A stretch of 64,000 bases of DNA from assembly GCA_016191225.1 (NCBI GenBank), contig JACPPC010000004.1:1-64000 (forward strand), in the 5' to 3' direction. The stretch's first letter is position 1, and each line of letters starts with the position of its first letter. The notes under the pieces were generated by a model. That model saw only the letters and a program-made list of their open reading frames with translations, had not been told where the DNA came from and made no database searches. A program made the position numbers and the translations under genes. Shown here piece after piece: positions 49,319-58,327 of this stretch. The DNA comes from Gemmatimonadota bacterium. GTDB taxonomy: Bacteria; Gemmatimonadota; Gemmatimonadetes; Gemmatimonadales; Gemmatimonadaceae.

Positions 49319-50830
49319 GTGATCTCGCTGCTCGCGTTCCGCAACGTGGCCCACAGGCCGTGGCGTTCGGCGTTCCTCGTCGCCGGGTTCGGCATCGGCG
49401 TGGGCGTGATGATCGTGCTGCTGTCCGTGGGCGAGGCGATGCTCGTGCAGGCCCGCGACGAGAAGCTTGTCGGTGGCGGGCAGGTGACCGTCCTCCCCGA
49501 GGGGATCGACCTCGAGGTGATGAAGACCGGTGGCGTGGGCGGGCTGTACTTCTCGATCGCCAACGCCCGGTTCGTCGCGCAGCAACTGCTGGCGTCGCCG
49601 CGCCTCGGCGGCGACGTGACGGCGGTCGCGCCGCAGGTCGAGGGCAAGACCGTCTGGCTGCGGGCCAACGGCCGCGAGCTCTCCGTGCGCGCCACGGGCG
49701 AGGTGCCGGGGGCGACGCGCGCGGTGGGCGCCGGTCCCGCCCTCGCCGCCGGCGCCTGGGACGACAACGACACCGATCGCCGCTGGGGGCACCCGACGCC
49801 GGCCGAGCTGCGGCACGAGATCGACCACTTTCACGTTCCCCCGGCGGACCGCCCGCGCGACGAGCGCGAGAGCTGGGGGGAGTGGCACTACGTGAACGTG
49901 CTCTACGACGGCGCCCGCCGGTGGGCCTTCCTCACCTTCATGGTCGCCGGCGACGTGCCCGCCGGCCGCTGGGGCGGGCAACTCCTGGTCACGCTCCACC
50001 AGCAGGGCGGCCGCGCGCGCCGATTCTCCCTCCTCGTCGATCGGCGGGGCGTGCGCTACGCGCTCGACCGCGCCGACCTCGCGCTCGGCCCCGCCGCCAT
50101 GACGGTGGACAGTGCCGGCGACTACCATGTGCGCGGCACCGCCCGCGGCGAGGGAGCCGACGCCGGCCACTCGGCGCGCGTGGACCTCGTGCTGCGGCCG
50201 GCGCCGCGCGCGTACTTTCCCGGCGCATCGCTCGGTGGCAGCGGGCCCGGCGCGCTGGTGAGCGGGTACGCGGTGCCGGCGCTGCGCGGCGAGGCCAGCG
50301 GCACGATCTGCGTCGATCGCGACTGTACGCGGCTGGAGGCCGTGCAGGCGTACCACGACCACAATTGGGGACTCTGGAAGCAGGTCAACTGGGAATGGGG
50401 GCAGGCGCGTGCGGGCGCCTTCACCTTCCTCTATGGGCGGGTGCAGCAGACGGGCGCCGCGGCGGCGAGCGTGCCGATGTTCTTCTACCTCGTCGACTCG
50501 CTCGGCTTCCGGGCGCTCTTCCGGCCGGCCGCGGTGGCCTACGACGACGCGCGCACGATCCTCGTCGGCGGGCGCAGGGTGCGTGTCCCGGCCCGCGCCA
50601 CGATGGCCGACGTGCGGGGTGGCGACACGCTGCGCGTGACGATCGAGGTCGACGACGCCGTGGGCACCGACCTCCGCACCGTGCTCGTGCAGCGCGGCGA
50701 CCGCCGGTCGGCGGGGGCGATCGCCCACCCGTACTTCATCCAGATGAAGGGGCGCGCCACGATCGCCGGCCGCGTGGGCGGCAGCCCGCTGGCCGGCACC
50801 GGGCACGGCTTCTTCGAGACGTATCGTTAG
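49319..50830 (+). CDS. Fusion of MacB-like permease N-terminus with AttH/CrtC-like lipocalin domain
   Basis: A 503-aa protein from GTG 49319. The first ~80 residues are a MacB/FtsX N-terminal anchor (ISLLAFRNVAHRPWRSAFLVAGFGIGVGVMIVLLSVGEA). The C-terminal FtsX helices are missing. Instead the rest is an AttH/carotenoid-1,2-hydratase-like domain: TPAELRHEIDHFHVP, WGEWHYVNVLYDG, then ALVSGYAVPALRGEA, AYHDHNWGLW and WEWGQARAGAFTFLYG. In AttEFGH systems AttH is separate and secreted. Here it would be tethered to the inner membrane next to its transporter. Lipid or isoprenoid-like substrates are conceivable but unproven. Confidence 0.8.
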   Translation: MISLLAFRNVAHRPWRSAFLVAGFGIGVGVMIVLLSVGEAMLVQARDEKLVGGGQVTVLPEGIDLEVMKTGGVGGLYFSIANARFVAQQLLASPRLGGDVTAVAPQVEGKTVWLRANGRELSVRATGEVPGATRAVGAGPALAAGAWDDNDTDRRWGHPTPAELRHEIDHFHVPPADRPRDERESWGEWHYVNVLYDGARRWAFLTFMVAGDVPAGRWGGQLLVTLHQQGGRARRFSLLVDRRGVRYALDRADLALGPAAMTVDSAGDYHVRGTARGEGADAGHSARVDLVLRPAPRAYFPGASLGGSGPGALVSGYAVPALRGEASGTICVDRDCTRLEAVQAYHDHNWGLWKQVNWEWGQARAGAFTFLYGRVQQTGAAAASVPMFFYLVDSLGFRALFRPAAVAYDDARTILVGGRRVRVPARATMADVRGGDTLRVTIEVDDAVGTDLRTVLVQRGDRRSAGAIAHPYFIQMKGRATIAGRVGGSPLAGTGHGFFETYR

Positions 50831-50871
50831 CACCGCTGGCGCCGCCCCTCGCCCGGCGCGAATATCACGGC

Positions 50872-52260
50872 GTGACCGCCAGCACCGCTCCCGTTCGCGT
50901 TTGCGTCATCGGCGCCGGCCCCAGCGGCATCGCCGCCGCGAAGAACTGCGTCGCGCACGGCCTCGCCGTGGTGGTCTGCGAGAAGAACGACAAGGTCGGC
51001 GGCAACTGGGTCTTCAACGCCACGACCGGCCACTCGAGCGTGTACGAGAACACGCACATCATCAGCTCGAGGGCCTGGTCGGAATACGAGGACTATCCGA
51101 TGCCGGCCGGATACCCGGACTACCCGGGGCACCGGCAGCTGCAGGCGTACTTCGAGTCGTACGCCCGCCACTTTGGCGTGTACGACCGCATCCGGTTCAA
51201 TCACACCGTGCGGCACGTCGCGCCCGCCGCCGACGGCGGCTGGGAGGTGCGCCTCCTCGACGCGCAGGGCACGCAGCGGGTCGAGCACTTCACCCACCTG
51301 ATGGTCGGCAACGGCCACCACTGGGACCCGAAGTATCCCGAGTACCCGGGTCGGTTCGATGGCCGCTTCCTCCACTCGCACGACTTCAAGGGAGTGGACG
51401 AGACGTGGCGCGGCCGGCGCGTGCTCGTGATCGGCGGCGGCAACTCCGCCTGCGACGTCGCGGTCGAGGCGGCGCGCATCGCCGGCACGGTCTCCCTCTC
51501 GATGCGCAGCCCGCAGTGGTTCTTCCCCAAGTTCATCTTCGGCAAGCCGTCGGATGTCTTCGCCGCCGAGTCGGGTTGGCTGCCGCGCCGGTTGCGGCAG
51601 TGGATCCTCGGCAGGCTCCTCCGCCTGCTGCAAGGGCCGTACAGCCGCTATGGGCTCCCAGAGAACACGCGGCCCCCGCTCACGCAGCACCCCACGCTCA
51701 ACTCGGACCTGCTCGACTTCATCCGGCACGGGCGCGTCGCGCCCCGCCCGGCGATCGCCCGGCTGGACGGCCACGACGTCGTCTTCGCCGATGGGCGGCG
51801 CGAGGCCTACGACATCATCTGCGCCTGCACCGGCTTCTGGACGACCTTTCCCTTCTTCGACGAGTCGTTCATCGACTTCAAGCACCTCGAGAAGATCCCG
51901 CTCTACCGCAAGATGCTGCACCCGAGGCACCCGACCCTCTACTTCATCGGGCTCTTCCAGCCGCTGGGCTGCATCTGGCCCCTCGCCGACTACCAGGCCC
52001 GCCTCGCCTGCCTCGAGATCCTCGGCCGCTACCGCCGTCCCGCAAACCTCGAGGCCGCGATCGCCGACGAGCTCGCGCGCCCGCACTTCGACTTCGACGG
52101 CGGACAGCGCCACGCGGTCGAGGTGGACGCCCACCAGTTCCGCGCCGAGCTCGCCCGCGAGTTGCGCACCGCCGGCGTCGACATCGGCCGGCCGCCCGCC
52201 GGTCGCAAGGGCCACTACAAGCCGGAGCCGCGCCCGCTGCCGGCTGCCGCGGGCGCCTGA
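50872..52260 (+). CDS. Flavin-containing monooxygenase
   Basis: A 462-aa class B flavin monooxygenase from GTG 50872; no clear ribosome site is visible. FAD motif VCVIGAGPSGIAAAKNC; FMO signature FDGRFLHSHDFKG (the F-x-G-x3-H-S pattern); NADPH motif VLVIGGGNSACDVAVEA; the C-terminal ICACTGFWTTFPF. YPDYPGHRQLQAYFESYARHFG is typical of FMO/BVMO relatives. It would oxygenate a soft nucleophile such as N or S; substrate unknown. The DUF72 gene follows with a 3-bp gap. Confidence 0.9.
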   Translation: MTASTAPVRVCVIGAGPSGIAAAKNCVAHGLAVVVCEKNDKVGGNWVFNATTGHSSVYENTHIISSRAWSEYEDYPMPAGYPDYPGHRQLQAYFESYARHFGVYDRIRFNHTVRHVAPAADGGWEVRLLDAQGTQRVEHFTHLMVGNGHHWDPKYPEYPGRFDGRFLHSHDFKGVDETWRGRRVLVIGGGNSACDVAVEAARIAGTVSLSMRSPQWFFPKFIFGKPSDVFAAESGWLPRRLRQWILGRLLRLLQGPYSRYGLPENTRPPLTQHPTLNSDLLDFIRHGRVAPRPAIARLDGHDVVFADGRREAYDIICACTGFWTTFPFFDESFIDFKHLEKIPLYRKMLHPRHPTLYFIGLFQPLGCIWPLADYQARLACLEILGRYRRPANLEAAIADELARPHFDFDGGQRHAVEVDAHQFRAELARELRTAGVDIGRPPAGRKGHYKPEPRPLPAAAGA

Positions 52261-52263
52261 CGC

Positions 52264-53073
52264 GTGGCCGACATCCGCCTTGGCACGCAGGGCTGGAACT
52301 ACGACGCGTGGGTCGGTCCCTTCTATCCCGACGGCACCCGGCCGCCTGACTACCTCGGCGTCTACTCGCGCGCCTTCAACACGGTGGAGGTCGACTCCAC
52401 CTTCTATGCGATCCCGCCGGCGAAGGTCGTGCGCGGCTGGGCGTCACGCGTCCCGGCGGGCTTCACGTTCGCGCTCAAGCTCCCGCAGGCGGTCACGCAC
52501 GAGCAGCGCCTGCGCGGCAGCGCGACCGACATCGCCAACCGGTTCTTCGACGTCGCCCGCGAGCTCGGCGGCAAGCTCGGCCCCATCCTGATCCAGCTTG
52601 GTCCCGACTTCGCCCCGGTCGAGGAGGGGGCGCTGCGCGAGTTCCTCCCCCTTCTCCCCAACGACCTGCACCTCGCGATCGAGTTCCGGCAGAAGGGCTG
52701 GCTGCGCGACGACATCTGCACGCTCCTGCACGAGCACCAGGTCGCCCTCGCCCTCTCCGACGGCAAGTGGATCCCGCGCCGGCAGCTGCTCAACCTCGCC
52801 GGGAAGCCCACTGGCTCATTCGCCTACCTGCGCTGGATGGGCCCCGACCGCACGATCGTGGACTACTCCCACGTCCAGGTCGACCGCAGCGAGGAGCTCG
52901 CTGCCTGGTCGGCGGCGGTCCGGGCGCTGGCCGTGCGCCTGCCGAGCGTGTACGGCTACGTGAACAACCACTTTGCCGGCCACTCGCCGCAGAGCGTGCG
53001 CGAGCTGTCCCGGCTGCTGGGGCTCCCGGTGGTGGAGCCCCGGCAGTTCGGGGAGCAGATGACGCTGTTCTAG
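52264..53073 (+). CDS. DUF72 family TIM-barrel protein
   Basis: A 269-aa protein from GTG 52264. Conserved blocks are IRLGTQGWNYDAWVGPFYP, VYSRAFNTVEVDSTFYAIPP, FALKLPQAVTHE, GPILIQLGPDF, HLAIEFRQKGWL, SFAYLRWMG and VYGYVNNHFAGHSPQSVREL. The family (YecE/DUF72) has a TIM-barrel fold; its biochemical function is not established. Length is typical. It follows the monooxygenase closely and is probably co-transcribed. Confidence 0.93.
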   Translation: MADIRLGTQGWNYDAWVGPFYPDGTRPPDYLGVYSRAFNTVEVDSTFYAIPPAKVVRGWASRVPAGFTFALKLPQAVTHEQRLRGSATDIANRFFDVARELGGKLGPILIQLGPDFAPVEEGALREFLPLLPNDLHLAIEFRQKGWLRDDICTLLHEHQVALALSDGKWIPRRQLLNLAGKPTGSFAYLRWMGPDRTIVDYSHVQVDRSEELAAWSAAVRALAVRLPSVYGYVNNHFAGHSPQSVRELSRLLGLPVVEPRQFGEQMTLF

Positions 53074-53079
53074 CGGCCC

Positions 53080-53994
53080 CTACGGCTTCGGCAGCTGGAT
53101 CATCGGCATCCCCCCGCCGCTCACCATCGGCATCTTCCCGTCCCACCGCTTCGCCATCTCGTACTGCACCAGCGTCGGCGTGATGCTCCTGGCCAGCAGC
53201 TCGTTCGCCTTGGCCTGCGCCGTCGCCTCCGCCATGATCGCCTTGGCCCGCCCCGCCGCCTTGATCGAGTCGCCCTGCGCCTGGAACGTGTTCTTCTGCA
53301 GCTCGTTCTGCGCCGTGAGGCTCTGCTGCTGCATCACGTTCTTCGTGTTGATCGCCTCGATCACCGTCTGTGGCGCCCGCAGCTCGTTGATCGTGAACTG
53401 CCGCACCACCAGCCCGAACGGCGCCAGCCGCTTCTCCATCAGCGCCCGCGCCCGGTTCGTCGCCTCGGCCTTCTTGGGGCCGATCACGTCGGCGATCGCC
53501 TCCTCGCCCACCACCTCCTGCAGCGCTTGCCGGATCGCCTGCTTCACGTAGGTGTGCTGGATCGTCGAGATGTCGGTGCGGAAGGTCTGGTAGAGCGCCG
53601 GCACCTTGGCCGCCTCCAGCTCGAAGCTCATCGACACGTCGAGCGAGAGGGGCTGCCCCTCCGTCGAGTTGACGTTGATCTCGTCGTTGTTCGGCGACCC
53701 CTCGGTGTTCGCCCGCGTCAGCACGAGCGTCTGCATGAACGTCGGATACTCCACGATCTGCGTGAACAGCGGATTGCGGGTGTGGAAGCCGGGGCCGAGC
53801 GGCACGTTGTCCACGCCCCCCCCCGCCCGGTGGATCACGATCCCGATGTGCCCCGGGCTGATGTACGTCACCGTGCTCGGCATCAGCACCGCGAGCGCCA
53901 GCAGCACCGCGCCGGCGACGAGGAGCCCCTTCCATGGAAAGCCGCCCGGCGACCCGCCGCCGCCGCGCACGAAGTCCCTAATCGAACTGGCCAT
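53080..53994 (-). CDS. SPFH/prohibitin-family membrane protein
   Basis: A 304-aa protein. An N-terminal anchor helix (KGLLVAGAVLLALAVLM) precedes the band-7 domain (TVTYISPGHIGIVIHRAGG, LGPGFHTRNPLFTQIVEYPTFMQT, LDVSMSFELEAAKVPALYQTF). The coiled-coil is RAKAIMAEATAQAKANELLARSI. The tail is Met/Pro/Gly-rich. SPFH proteins form large membrane rings that protect or organise proteases. It starts within the end of the upstream small gene (17-nt overlap), suggesting coupled translation. Confidence 0.92.
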   Translation of the reverse strand: MASSIRDFVRGGGGSPGGFPWKGLLVAGAVLLALAVLMPSTVTYISPGHIGIVIHRAGGGVDNVPLGPGFHTRNPLFTQIVEYPTFMQTLVLTRANTEGSPNNDEINVNSTEGQPLSLDVSMSFELEAAKVPALYQTFRTDISTIQHTYVKQAIRQALQEVVGEEAIADVIGPKKAEATNRARALMEKRLAPFGLVVRQFTINELRAPQTVIEAINTKNVMQQQSLTAQNELQKNTFQAQGDSIKAAGRAKAIMAEATAQAKANELLARSITPTLVQYEMAKRWDGKMPMVSGGGMPMIQLPKP

Positions 53995-54241
53995 TCATCG
54001 TCTCCTGGTAGCACTCCGGGCAGAGAACGGCGCCCCCGGAGAGGCGCACGAGCTGATCCTCGCGGTGCGCGCCGTGCTTGGGGCAGGTCAGCGCCTCGAC
54101 GCGCTCGATGCGCCGCCTGTTCTCGAGCTGCCGCATGTACGTGCCGAGCGGCGTGAACCGCCGCAGCCCGAAAAACGCGAAAGCGCCAAGCACCGCCAGC
54201 GTGGCGATGAACAGGGCGCTCTCCATCAGGATGGCGTACAT
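53978..54241 (-). CDS. Small membrane protein with cytoplasmic zinc-binding tail
   Basis: An 87-aa protein from ATG 54241 (ATG 54226 also possible). One membrane helix at about residues 8-27 is followed by a basic segment (RQLENRRRIERVEAL) and a possible metal-binding tail with CPKHGAHRED and VLCPECYQ. The pair C-x2-H / C-x2-C could hold zinc. It overlaps the SPFH gene by 17 nt and may work with it. No family recognised; longer in-frame extension would overlap SURF1 antisense and was rejected. Confidence 0.65.
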   Translation of the reverse strand: MYAILMESALFIATLAVLGAFAFFGLRRFTPLGTYMRQLENRRRIERVEALTCPKHGAHREDQLVRLSGGAVLCPECYQETMNGQFD

Positions 54242-54320
54242 GTGAAGGGTGGAATCTAGCGGTTCGCATCCCGGCTGCTCGCGGCCGCCCAACCCGTTGC
54301 GGCGACTATCTTTCGCCGTG

Positions 54321-55091
54321 ATGCAGACGCGCCACACCATGTTCGGTCTCGTCGCCGTGCTCGCCGCCGCGGGGATGGTGCGCCTCGGTGTCTGGCAGCT
54401 CCACCGACTCGACGAGCGCCGCGCCTTCAACGCCATCCTCCGCGCCCGGCTCGATTCGTCGGTCGTGGACCTTGCCGCGCTGCCGGCCGATTCCGCCAGT
54501 CTCGCGTACCGGCGGGTGCGGCTGACCGGCACGTACGACCAGCAGCACGAGTTCGTGCTCACCGGCCGTACTCGGCGCGGCTCGCCGGGCGTCTTCTTCG
54601 TCACGCCCCTCCGCCGCGAGGGGAACGACACCGCCGTCCTCGTCAACCGGGGCTGGGTGTACTCCGCCAACGCCAAGGACGTGGCGGACCCGTCGCGGTG
54701 GCGCACGGGCGCCGTGGCCAACGTGCCGGCTTGGGTGGACACCTGGCCGCTGGGTGGCTCGGGCCCGGTGGTCGTCGAGGGCAAGCGCCCGGCCGGCGCC
54801 CCGGTCCCGGTGCGGCGCCTCGACCTGCCCGCGCTCGCCCGGCTGCTGCCGTACCCGATCGAGCCGTACTACGCCGTGCTGGTGGGCGACACCTCGGCCG
54901 CCGCCGACACAACCCACCCGGTGCCGATCCCGCTTCCCGCCTTCGACAACGAGGGAAGCCACAAGAGCTACGCCATCCAGTGGTTCTTCTTCGCCCTCCT
55001 CGCCCTCGCCGGCACGGTGGCGTACATCCGCTCCGACCTGCGCCGGCCGGCCGGGAACAACGCGACTGGCGCGGGGAATCACACCCCATGA
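54321..55091 (+). CDS. SURF1-family cytochrome oxidase assembly protein
   Basis: A 256-aa protein from ATG 54321. Two membrane helices, near the N-terminus (TMFGLVAVLAAAGMVRLGVW) and at the C-terminus (YAIQWFFFALLALAGTVAYI), flank the periplasmic domain. Diagnostic blocks: GVWQLHRLDERRAFN, YRRVRLTGTYDQQHEFVL, GVFFVTPLRR, AVLVNRGWV and FDNEGSHKSYAIQWFFFAL. SURF1 delivers haem to, or stabilises, cytochrome c oxidase subunit I. No oxidase genes are in the window. Confidence 0.92.
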   Translation: MQTRHTMFGLVAVLAAAGMVRLGVWQLHRLDERRAFNAILRARLDSSVVDLAALPADSASLAYRRVRLTGTYDQQHEFVLTGRTRRGSPGVFFVTPLRREGNDTAVLVNRGWVYSANAKDVADPSRWRTGAVANVPAWVDTWPLGGSGPVVVEGKRPAGAPVPVRRLDLPALARLLPYPIEPYYAVLVGDTSAAADTTHPVPIPLPAFDNEGSHKSYAIQWFFFALLALAGTVAYIRSDLRRPAGNNATGAGNHTP

Positions 55092-55189
55092 TGTTCCACG
55101 CAGCGGGAAGCCCTGCGACCCGCGCCCCCGCTCCACCACCCGGCCGGTGACACGTCGCCGGCCCCACCTCCCCCGCGGAGGGGCCGCAC

Positions 55190-57106
55190 ATGGCCACACC
55201 AGCTACCGAGAAGGAAGCACGCGACGTCGCCGAAGCCGCGCGTGAGACGGAGTGGCAGTATCCGTCGTTCGCCGCCGAGCTCTACCTGGGGCGCTTTCGC
55301 CCGGAGCTCATCCACCCGCACCCGCCGATCGACGACCCCGCCGAGGAGGCGCGTGCCGCCCCCTTCCTGGCGAAGCTGCGCGACCTCCTGACCCGCGTCG
55401 ACTCCGACGCGATCGACCGCACCGGCGAGATCCCCGAGGAGGTGGTGCAGGAGCTGCGCGACATCGGCGCCTTCGGAATCAAGATTCCCGCGGAGTACGG
55501 CGGCCTCGGCCTCTCGCACCTCACGTACGTCCGCGCGATGCAGATGGTCACGTCGAAGGACGGCAACCTCACCGCGCTCGTCTCGGCGTCGCAGTCGATC
55601 GGCCTCCCGCAGCCGCTCTCCCTGTTCGGCACCGCCGACCAGAAGCGGCGCTACTTCCCGCGGCTGGCCAAGGGCGCCATCTCGGCTTTCGCGCTGACCG
55701 AGGTGAACGCCGGCTCCGACCCGGCGAACATGACCACCAGCGCCGTGCCGAGCGCCGACGGCTCGCACTGGATCCTTAACGGCGAGAAGCTCTGGTGCAC
55801 CAACGGCACGCGCTGCGAGCTGATGGTCGTGATGGCGCGGACGCCGGACGCGGTGGTGAACGGGAAGCCGCGCAAGCAGATCACCGCCTTCATCGTCGAG
55901 GCGAAGGACCCCGGAGTCGAGGTCGTCCACCGCTGCCGGTTCATGGGGCTGAAGGCGATCGAGAACGGCTGGCTCCGCTTCACCAACGTGAAGGTGCCGG
56001 CGGAGAACATCCTCTGGGGGGAGGGGAAGGGTCTCAAGCTCGCCCTCACCACCCTCAACACCGGGCGCCTCACGATTCCCTCCGGCTGCGCCGGCGCCGC
56101 CAAGGCCATGCTCGAGATCGTGCGCGAGTGGGCCAACGAGCGCGTGCAGTGGGGGCAGCCGATCGGCCGGCACGAGGCGATCGCCCACAAGATCGGCCAC
56201 ATGGCGGCCACGACCTTCGCCATGGAGGCGGTGGCCGAGCTGGCGACGGCGCTCCACCAGCGCGGCGGGGCCGACGTCCGCCTCGAGGCGGCGATCGCCA
56301 AGCTCTGGAACACCGAGGCCGGGTGGCGCATCATCGACGACACGCTGCAGATCCGCGGCGGCCGCGGCTTCGAGACCGCCGACTCGCTGCGGGCCCGCGG
56401 CGAGAAGCCGATTCCTGTCGAGCGGGCGATGCGCGACTTCCGCATCAACCTGATCTTCGAGGGGAGCTCGGAGATCATGCGGCTGTTCATCGCCCGCGAG
56501 GCGGTCGACCCGCACTTCCGCCGTGCCTTCGGCATCGTGAACCCCGAGTCGACGATGGCCGAGCGGTGGGCGGCGATCCGGCAGTCGGCGCCGTTCTACG
56601 CCACCTGGTATCCGTCGCGGCTGGTGAACTTCGAGCGGCTCAAGTCGCGCTCCGAGTTCGGCCGGCTCGCGCCGTATGCGGAGTACATCGGCATCGCCGC
56701 CAACCAGCTCGGCCGGGCGATCTTCCATGCCATGCTGCGCCATGGTCCCGCGCTCGAGCGGCGGCAGCTGGTGCTCTTCCGCGCGGTGGACATCGGCGCC
56801 GAGCTGTTCGCGATGAGCGCCACGATCACGCGGGCGGTGCACCTCGACCGGCGCGGGCAGCGCGAGGCGCTGATCCTCGCCGACGTGTTCTGCCGCGAGG
56901 CGCGCGACCGGATCGCGCGGCTCTTCCGCGAGCTTCACAACCCGACCGACGAGGCGGTGACGCTGGTGGCGCGGCAGGTCCTCGCCGGCCAGCACAAGTG
57001 GCTCGAGGAGGGGATCGTGGGCCTCCACGCCGCCGACGAGCTGGAGAAGGCGCTGCGGGCGCACCGCGACAGCGGGGACCGGGAGCTCGTGCTCGGCGTG
57101 GGCTAG
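55190..57106 (+). CDS. Long acyl-CoA dehydrogenase (FadE/ACAD-like)
   Basis: A 638-aa FAD-dependent enzyme for the first step of fatty-acid beta-oxidation. N-terminal domain FGIKIPAEYGGLGLSHLTYV; flavin-binding AFALTEVNAGSDPANMTTSA; WILNGEKLWCTNGT; C-terminal GRHEAIAHKIGHMA; the expected catalytic Glu in IFEGSSEIMRLFIAREA. A C-terminal extension of about 170 residues, seen in very-long-chain-type dehydrogenases, brings it well beyond the usual ~390. Chain-length specificity is inferred. GGAGG lies about eight bases upstream of the ATG. Confidence 0.93.
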   Translation: MATPATEKEARDVAEAARETEWQYPSFAAELYLGRFRPELIHPHPPIDDPAEEARAAPFLAKLRDLLTRVDSDAIDRTGEIPEEVVQELRDIGAFGIKIPAEYGGLGLSHLTYVRAMQMVTSKDGNLTALVSASQSIGLPQPLSLFGTADQKRRYFPRLAKGAISAFALTEVNAGSDPANMTTSAVPSADGSHWILNGEKLWCTNGTRCELMVVMARTPDAVVNGKPRKQITAFIVEAKDPGVEVVHRCRFMGLKAIENGWLRFTNVKVPAENILWGEGKGLKLALTTLNTGRLTIPSGCAGAAKAMLEIVREWANERVQWGQPIGRHEAIAHKIGHMAATTFAMEAVAELATALHQRGGADVRLEAAIAKLWNTEAGWRIIDDTLQIRGGRGFETADSLRARGEKPIPVERAMRDFRINLIFEGSSEIMRLFIAREAVDPHFRRAFGIVNPESTMAERWAAIRQSAPFYATWYPSRLVNFERLKSRSEFGRLAPYAEYIGIAANQLGRAIFHAMLRHGPALERRQLVLFRAVDIGAELFAMSATITRAVHLDRRGQREALILADVFCREARDRIARLFRELHNPTDEAVTLVARQVLAGQHKWLEEGIVGLHAADELEKALRAHRDSGDRELVLGVG

Positions 57107-57345
57107 GCGCCTTGGGCGGACGGAAGGGCGAGGAAGATGAAGGGGGCGCAACCACGAGGAGCACGGAGGAGCACGGCGGAGCAGGGAGGAGACAAGGTCA
57201 AGGGCAACTGACGTCCTGCGAACACTCCACGCGGGCCGGCGGTGGTCTTCGGGGGCGGATCTCGGCTTGCGGGCCCCCCCGACGCCGGCAGTTGTGTCGT
57301 CCGTGCTCTTCCGTGGTGGTGCGCCGTGGCTCCGCGGTCGCGCCC
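57107..57345. repeat. Dispersed palindrome-ended element, intergenic copy
   Basis: The 276-bp gap between the dehydrogenase and EamA genes contains GGGCGCAACCACGAGGAGCA followed by CGGAGGAGCACGG (from about 57,143), and near its end an imperfect complement (CCGTGCTCTTCCGTGGTGGTGCGCC, split by 'tg' shifts, to about 57,329). The termini resemble those of the imuB copy, but the core is unrelated by eye. No gene is apparent. Confidence 0.6.
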
Positions 57346-57382
57346 TGCTCCTGTTCCGCGCGGTTCCCTCATGCGCTCGCCC

Positions 57383-58264
57383 CTACGTCGCGACAGCCGC
57401 GTCCTCCGGATCGACCCGCGTCCCCCGTTGCAGCAGCAGCACCGCCACCGCGATCAGCGCCCCCCCCGCCAGCGTCCGCCCGGTGATCGGCTGCCCGAGC
57501 AGGAGCGCCGCCAGCACGCTCGTCCAGAACGGCTCCACCGTGCAGACGATGGCCGTGCGCACCGGCCCCAGCACCGCGAGGCCGCGCAGGAAGAGCAGGA
57601 ACGCCGCGGTGGTGCACACCAGCGCGAGGAGGAGCGCCACTCCCCACGTGCGGGCGGCCATCGGCACCCACAGCGAGCCGTCGAACGCGGCCCACGCGCC
57701 GAAGATCACCGCCGCCCCCACGCTCAGCCACGCCGTGGTCGCCGCCGCGCTTGTCGCGTGACGCATCCGGTCCAGCAGCGGGATGTAGATCGCGTACGCC
57801 AGCGCCGCCGCGATCACCATCGTCACGCCGATCGGGTCGAGCGCGCCGGCTCCCGGCGATCCCACCATCACGGCGATGCCGCCGAGCGCCAGCGCCAGCG
57901 CCGCCACCCGCGGCCCGGTGAGCCGCTCCGTGCCCCGCAGCGCGGCGATCACGGCGACGAACGCCGGGTACGTATAGAACAGGAACGCCTCGGTCGACGC
58001 AGGGACCCATCGCAGCGCCACGAGGGTGAGGGTGGTCACGATCGCCTGCCCGCCGCCGCCGAGCAGGACGATCCGCCACCGCACCGCCGGCGGCATGGAG
58101 AACGCGGCGCGCCCGCCGGCCGCGAGCAGCAGCACCGGCGCCGCGAGCAGGTAGCGCCACATGATCAGTGCCTCGAGGCTGGTGCCGGTGCCCGTGCCCA
58201 GCAGGCTCAAGGTGCTCACCGAGCCGAAGCAGCAGGCGCTGGCGGCCACCACCAGCGTCGCCAC
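57383..58264 (-). CDS. EamA/DMT-family transporter
   Basis: A 293-aa inner-membrane protein with ten predicted helices in two EamA repeats. Typical blocks: the N-terminal GSVSTLSLLGTGTGTSLEALIMWRYLLAAPVLL and the end of repeat two, ALVCTTAAFLLFLRGLAVLGPVRTAIVCTVEPFWTSVLAALLLGQPITGRTLAGGALI. The latter matches the family's Glu-Pro motif. Members export amino acids, nucleosides or other metabolites; the cargo is not predictable here. MgtE lies upstream in the same direction, 63 bp away. Confidence 0.9.
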   Translation of the reverse strand: MATLVVAASACCFGSVSTLSLLGTGTGTSLEALIMWRYLLAAPVLLLAAGGRAAFSMPPAVRWRIVLLGGGGQAIVTTLTLVALRWVPASTEAFLFYTYPAFVAVIAALRGTERLTGPRVAALALALGGIAVMVGSPGAGALDPIGVTMVIAAALAYAIYIPLLDRMRHATSAAATTAWLSVGAAVIFGAWAAFDGSLWVPMAARTWGVALLLALVCTTAAFLLFLRGLAVLGPVRTAIVCTVEPFWTSVLAALLLGQPITGRTLAGGALIAVAVLLLQRGTRVDPEDAAVAT

Positions 58265-58327
58265 CAGCGGTGACCGGCCGGCGCGCGTGCCCCCCTCCGT
58301 GCCGGCCGGCGGCTCAGCCAGCGGACG

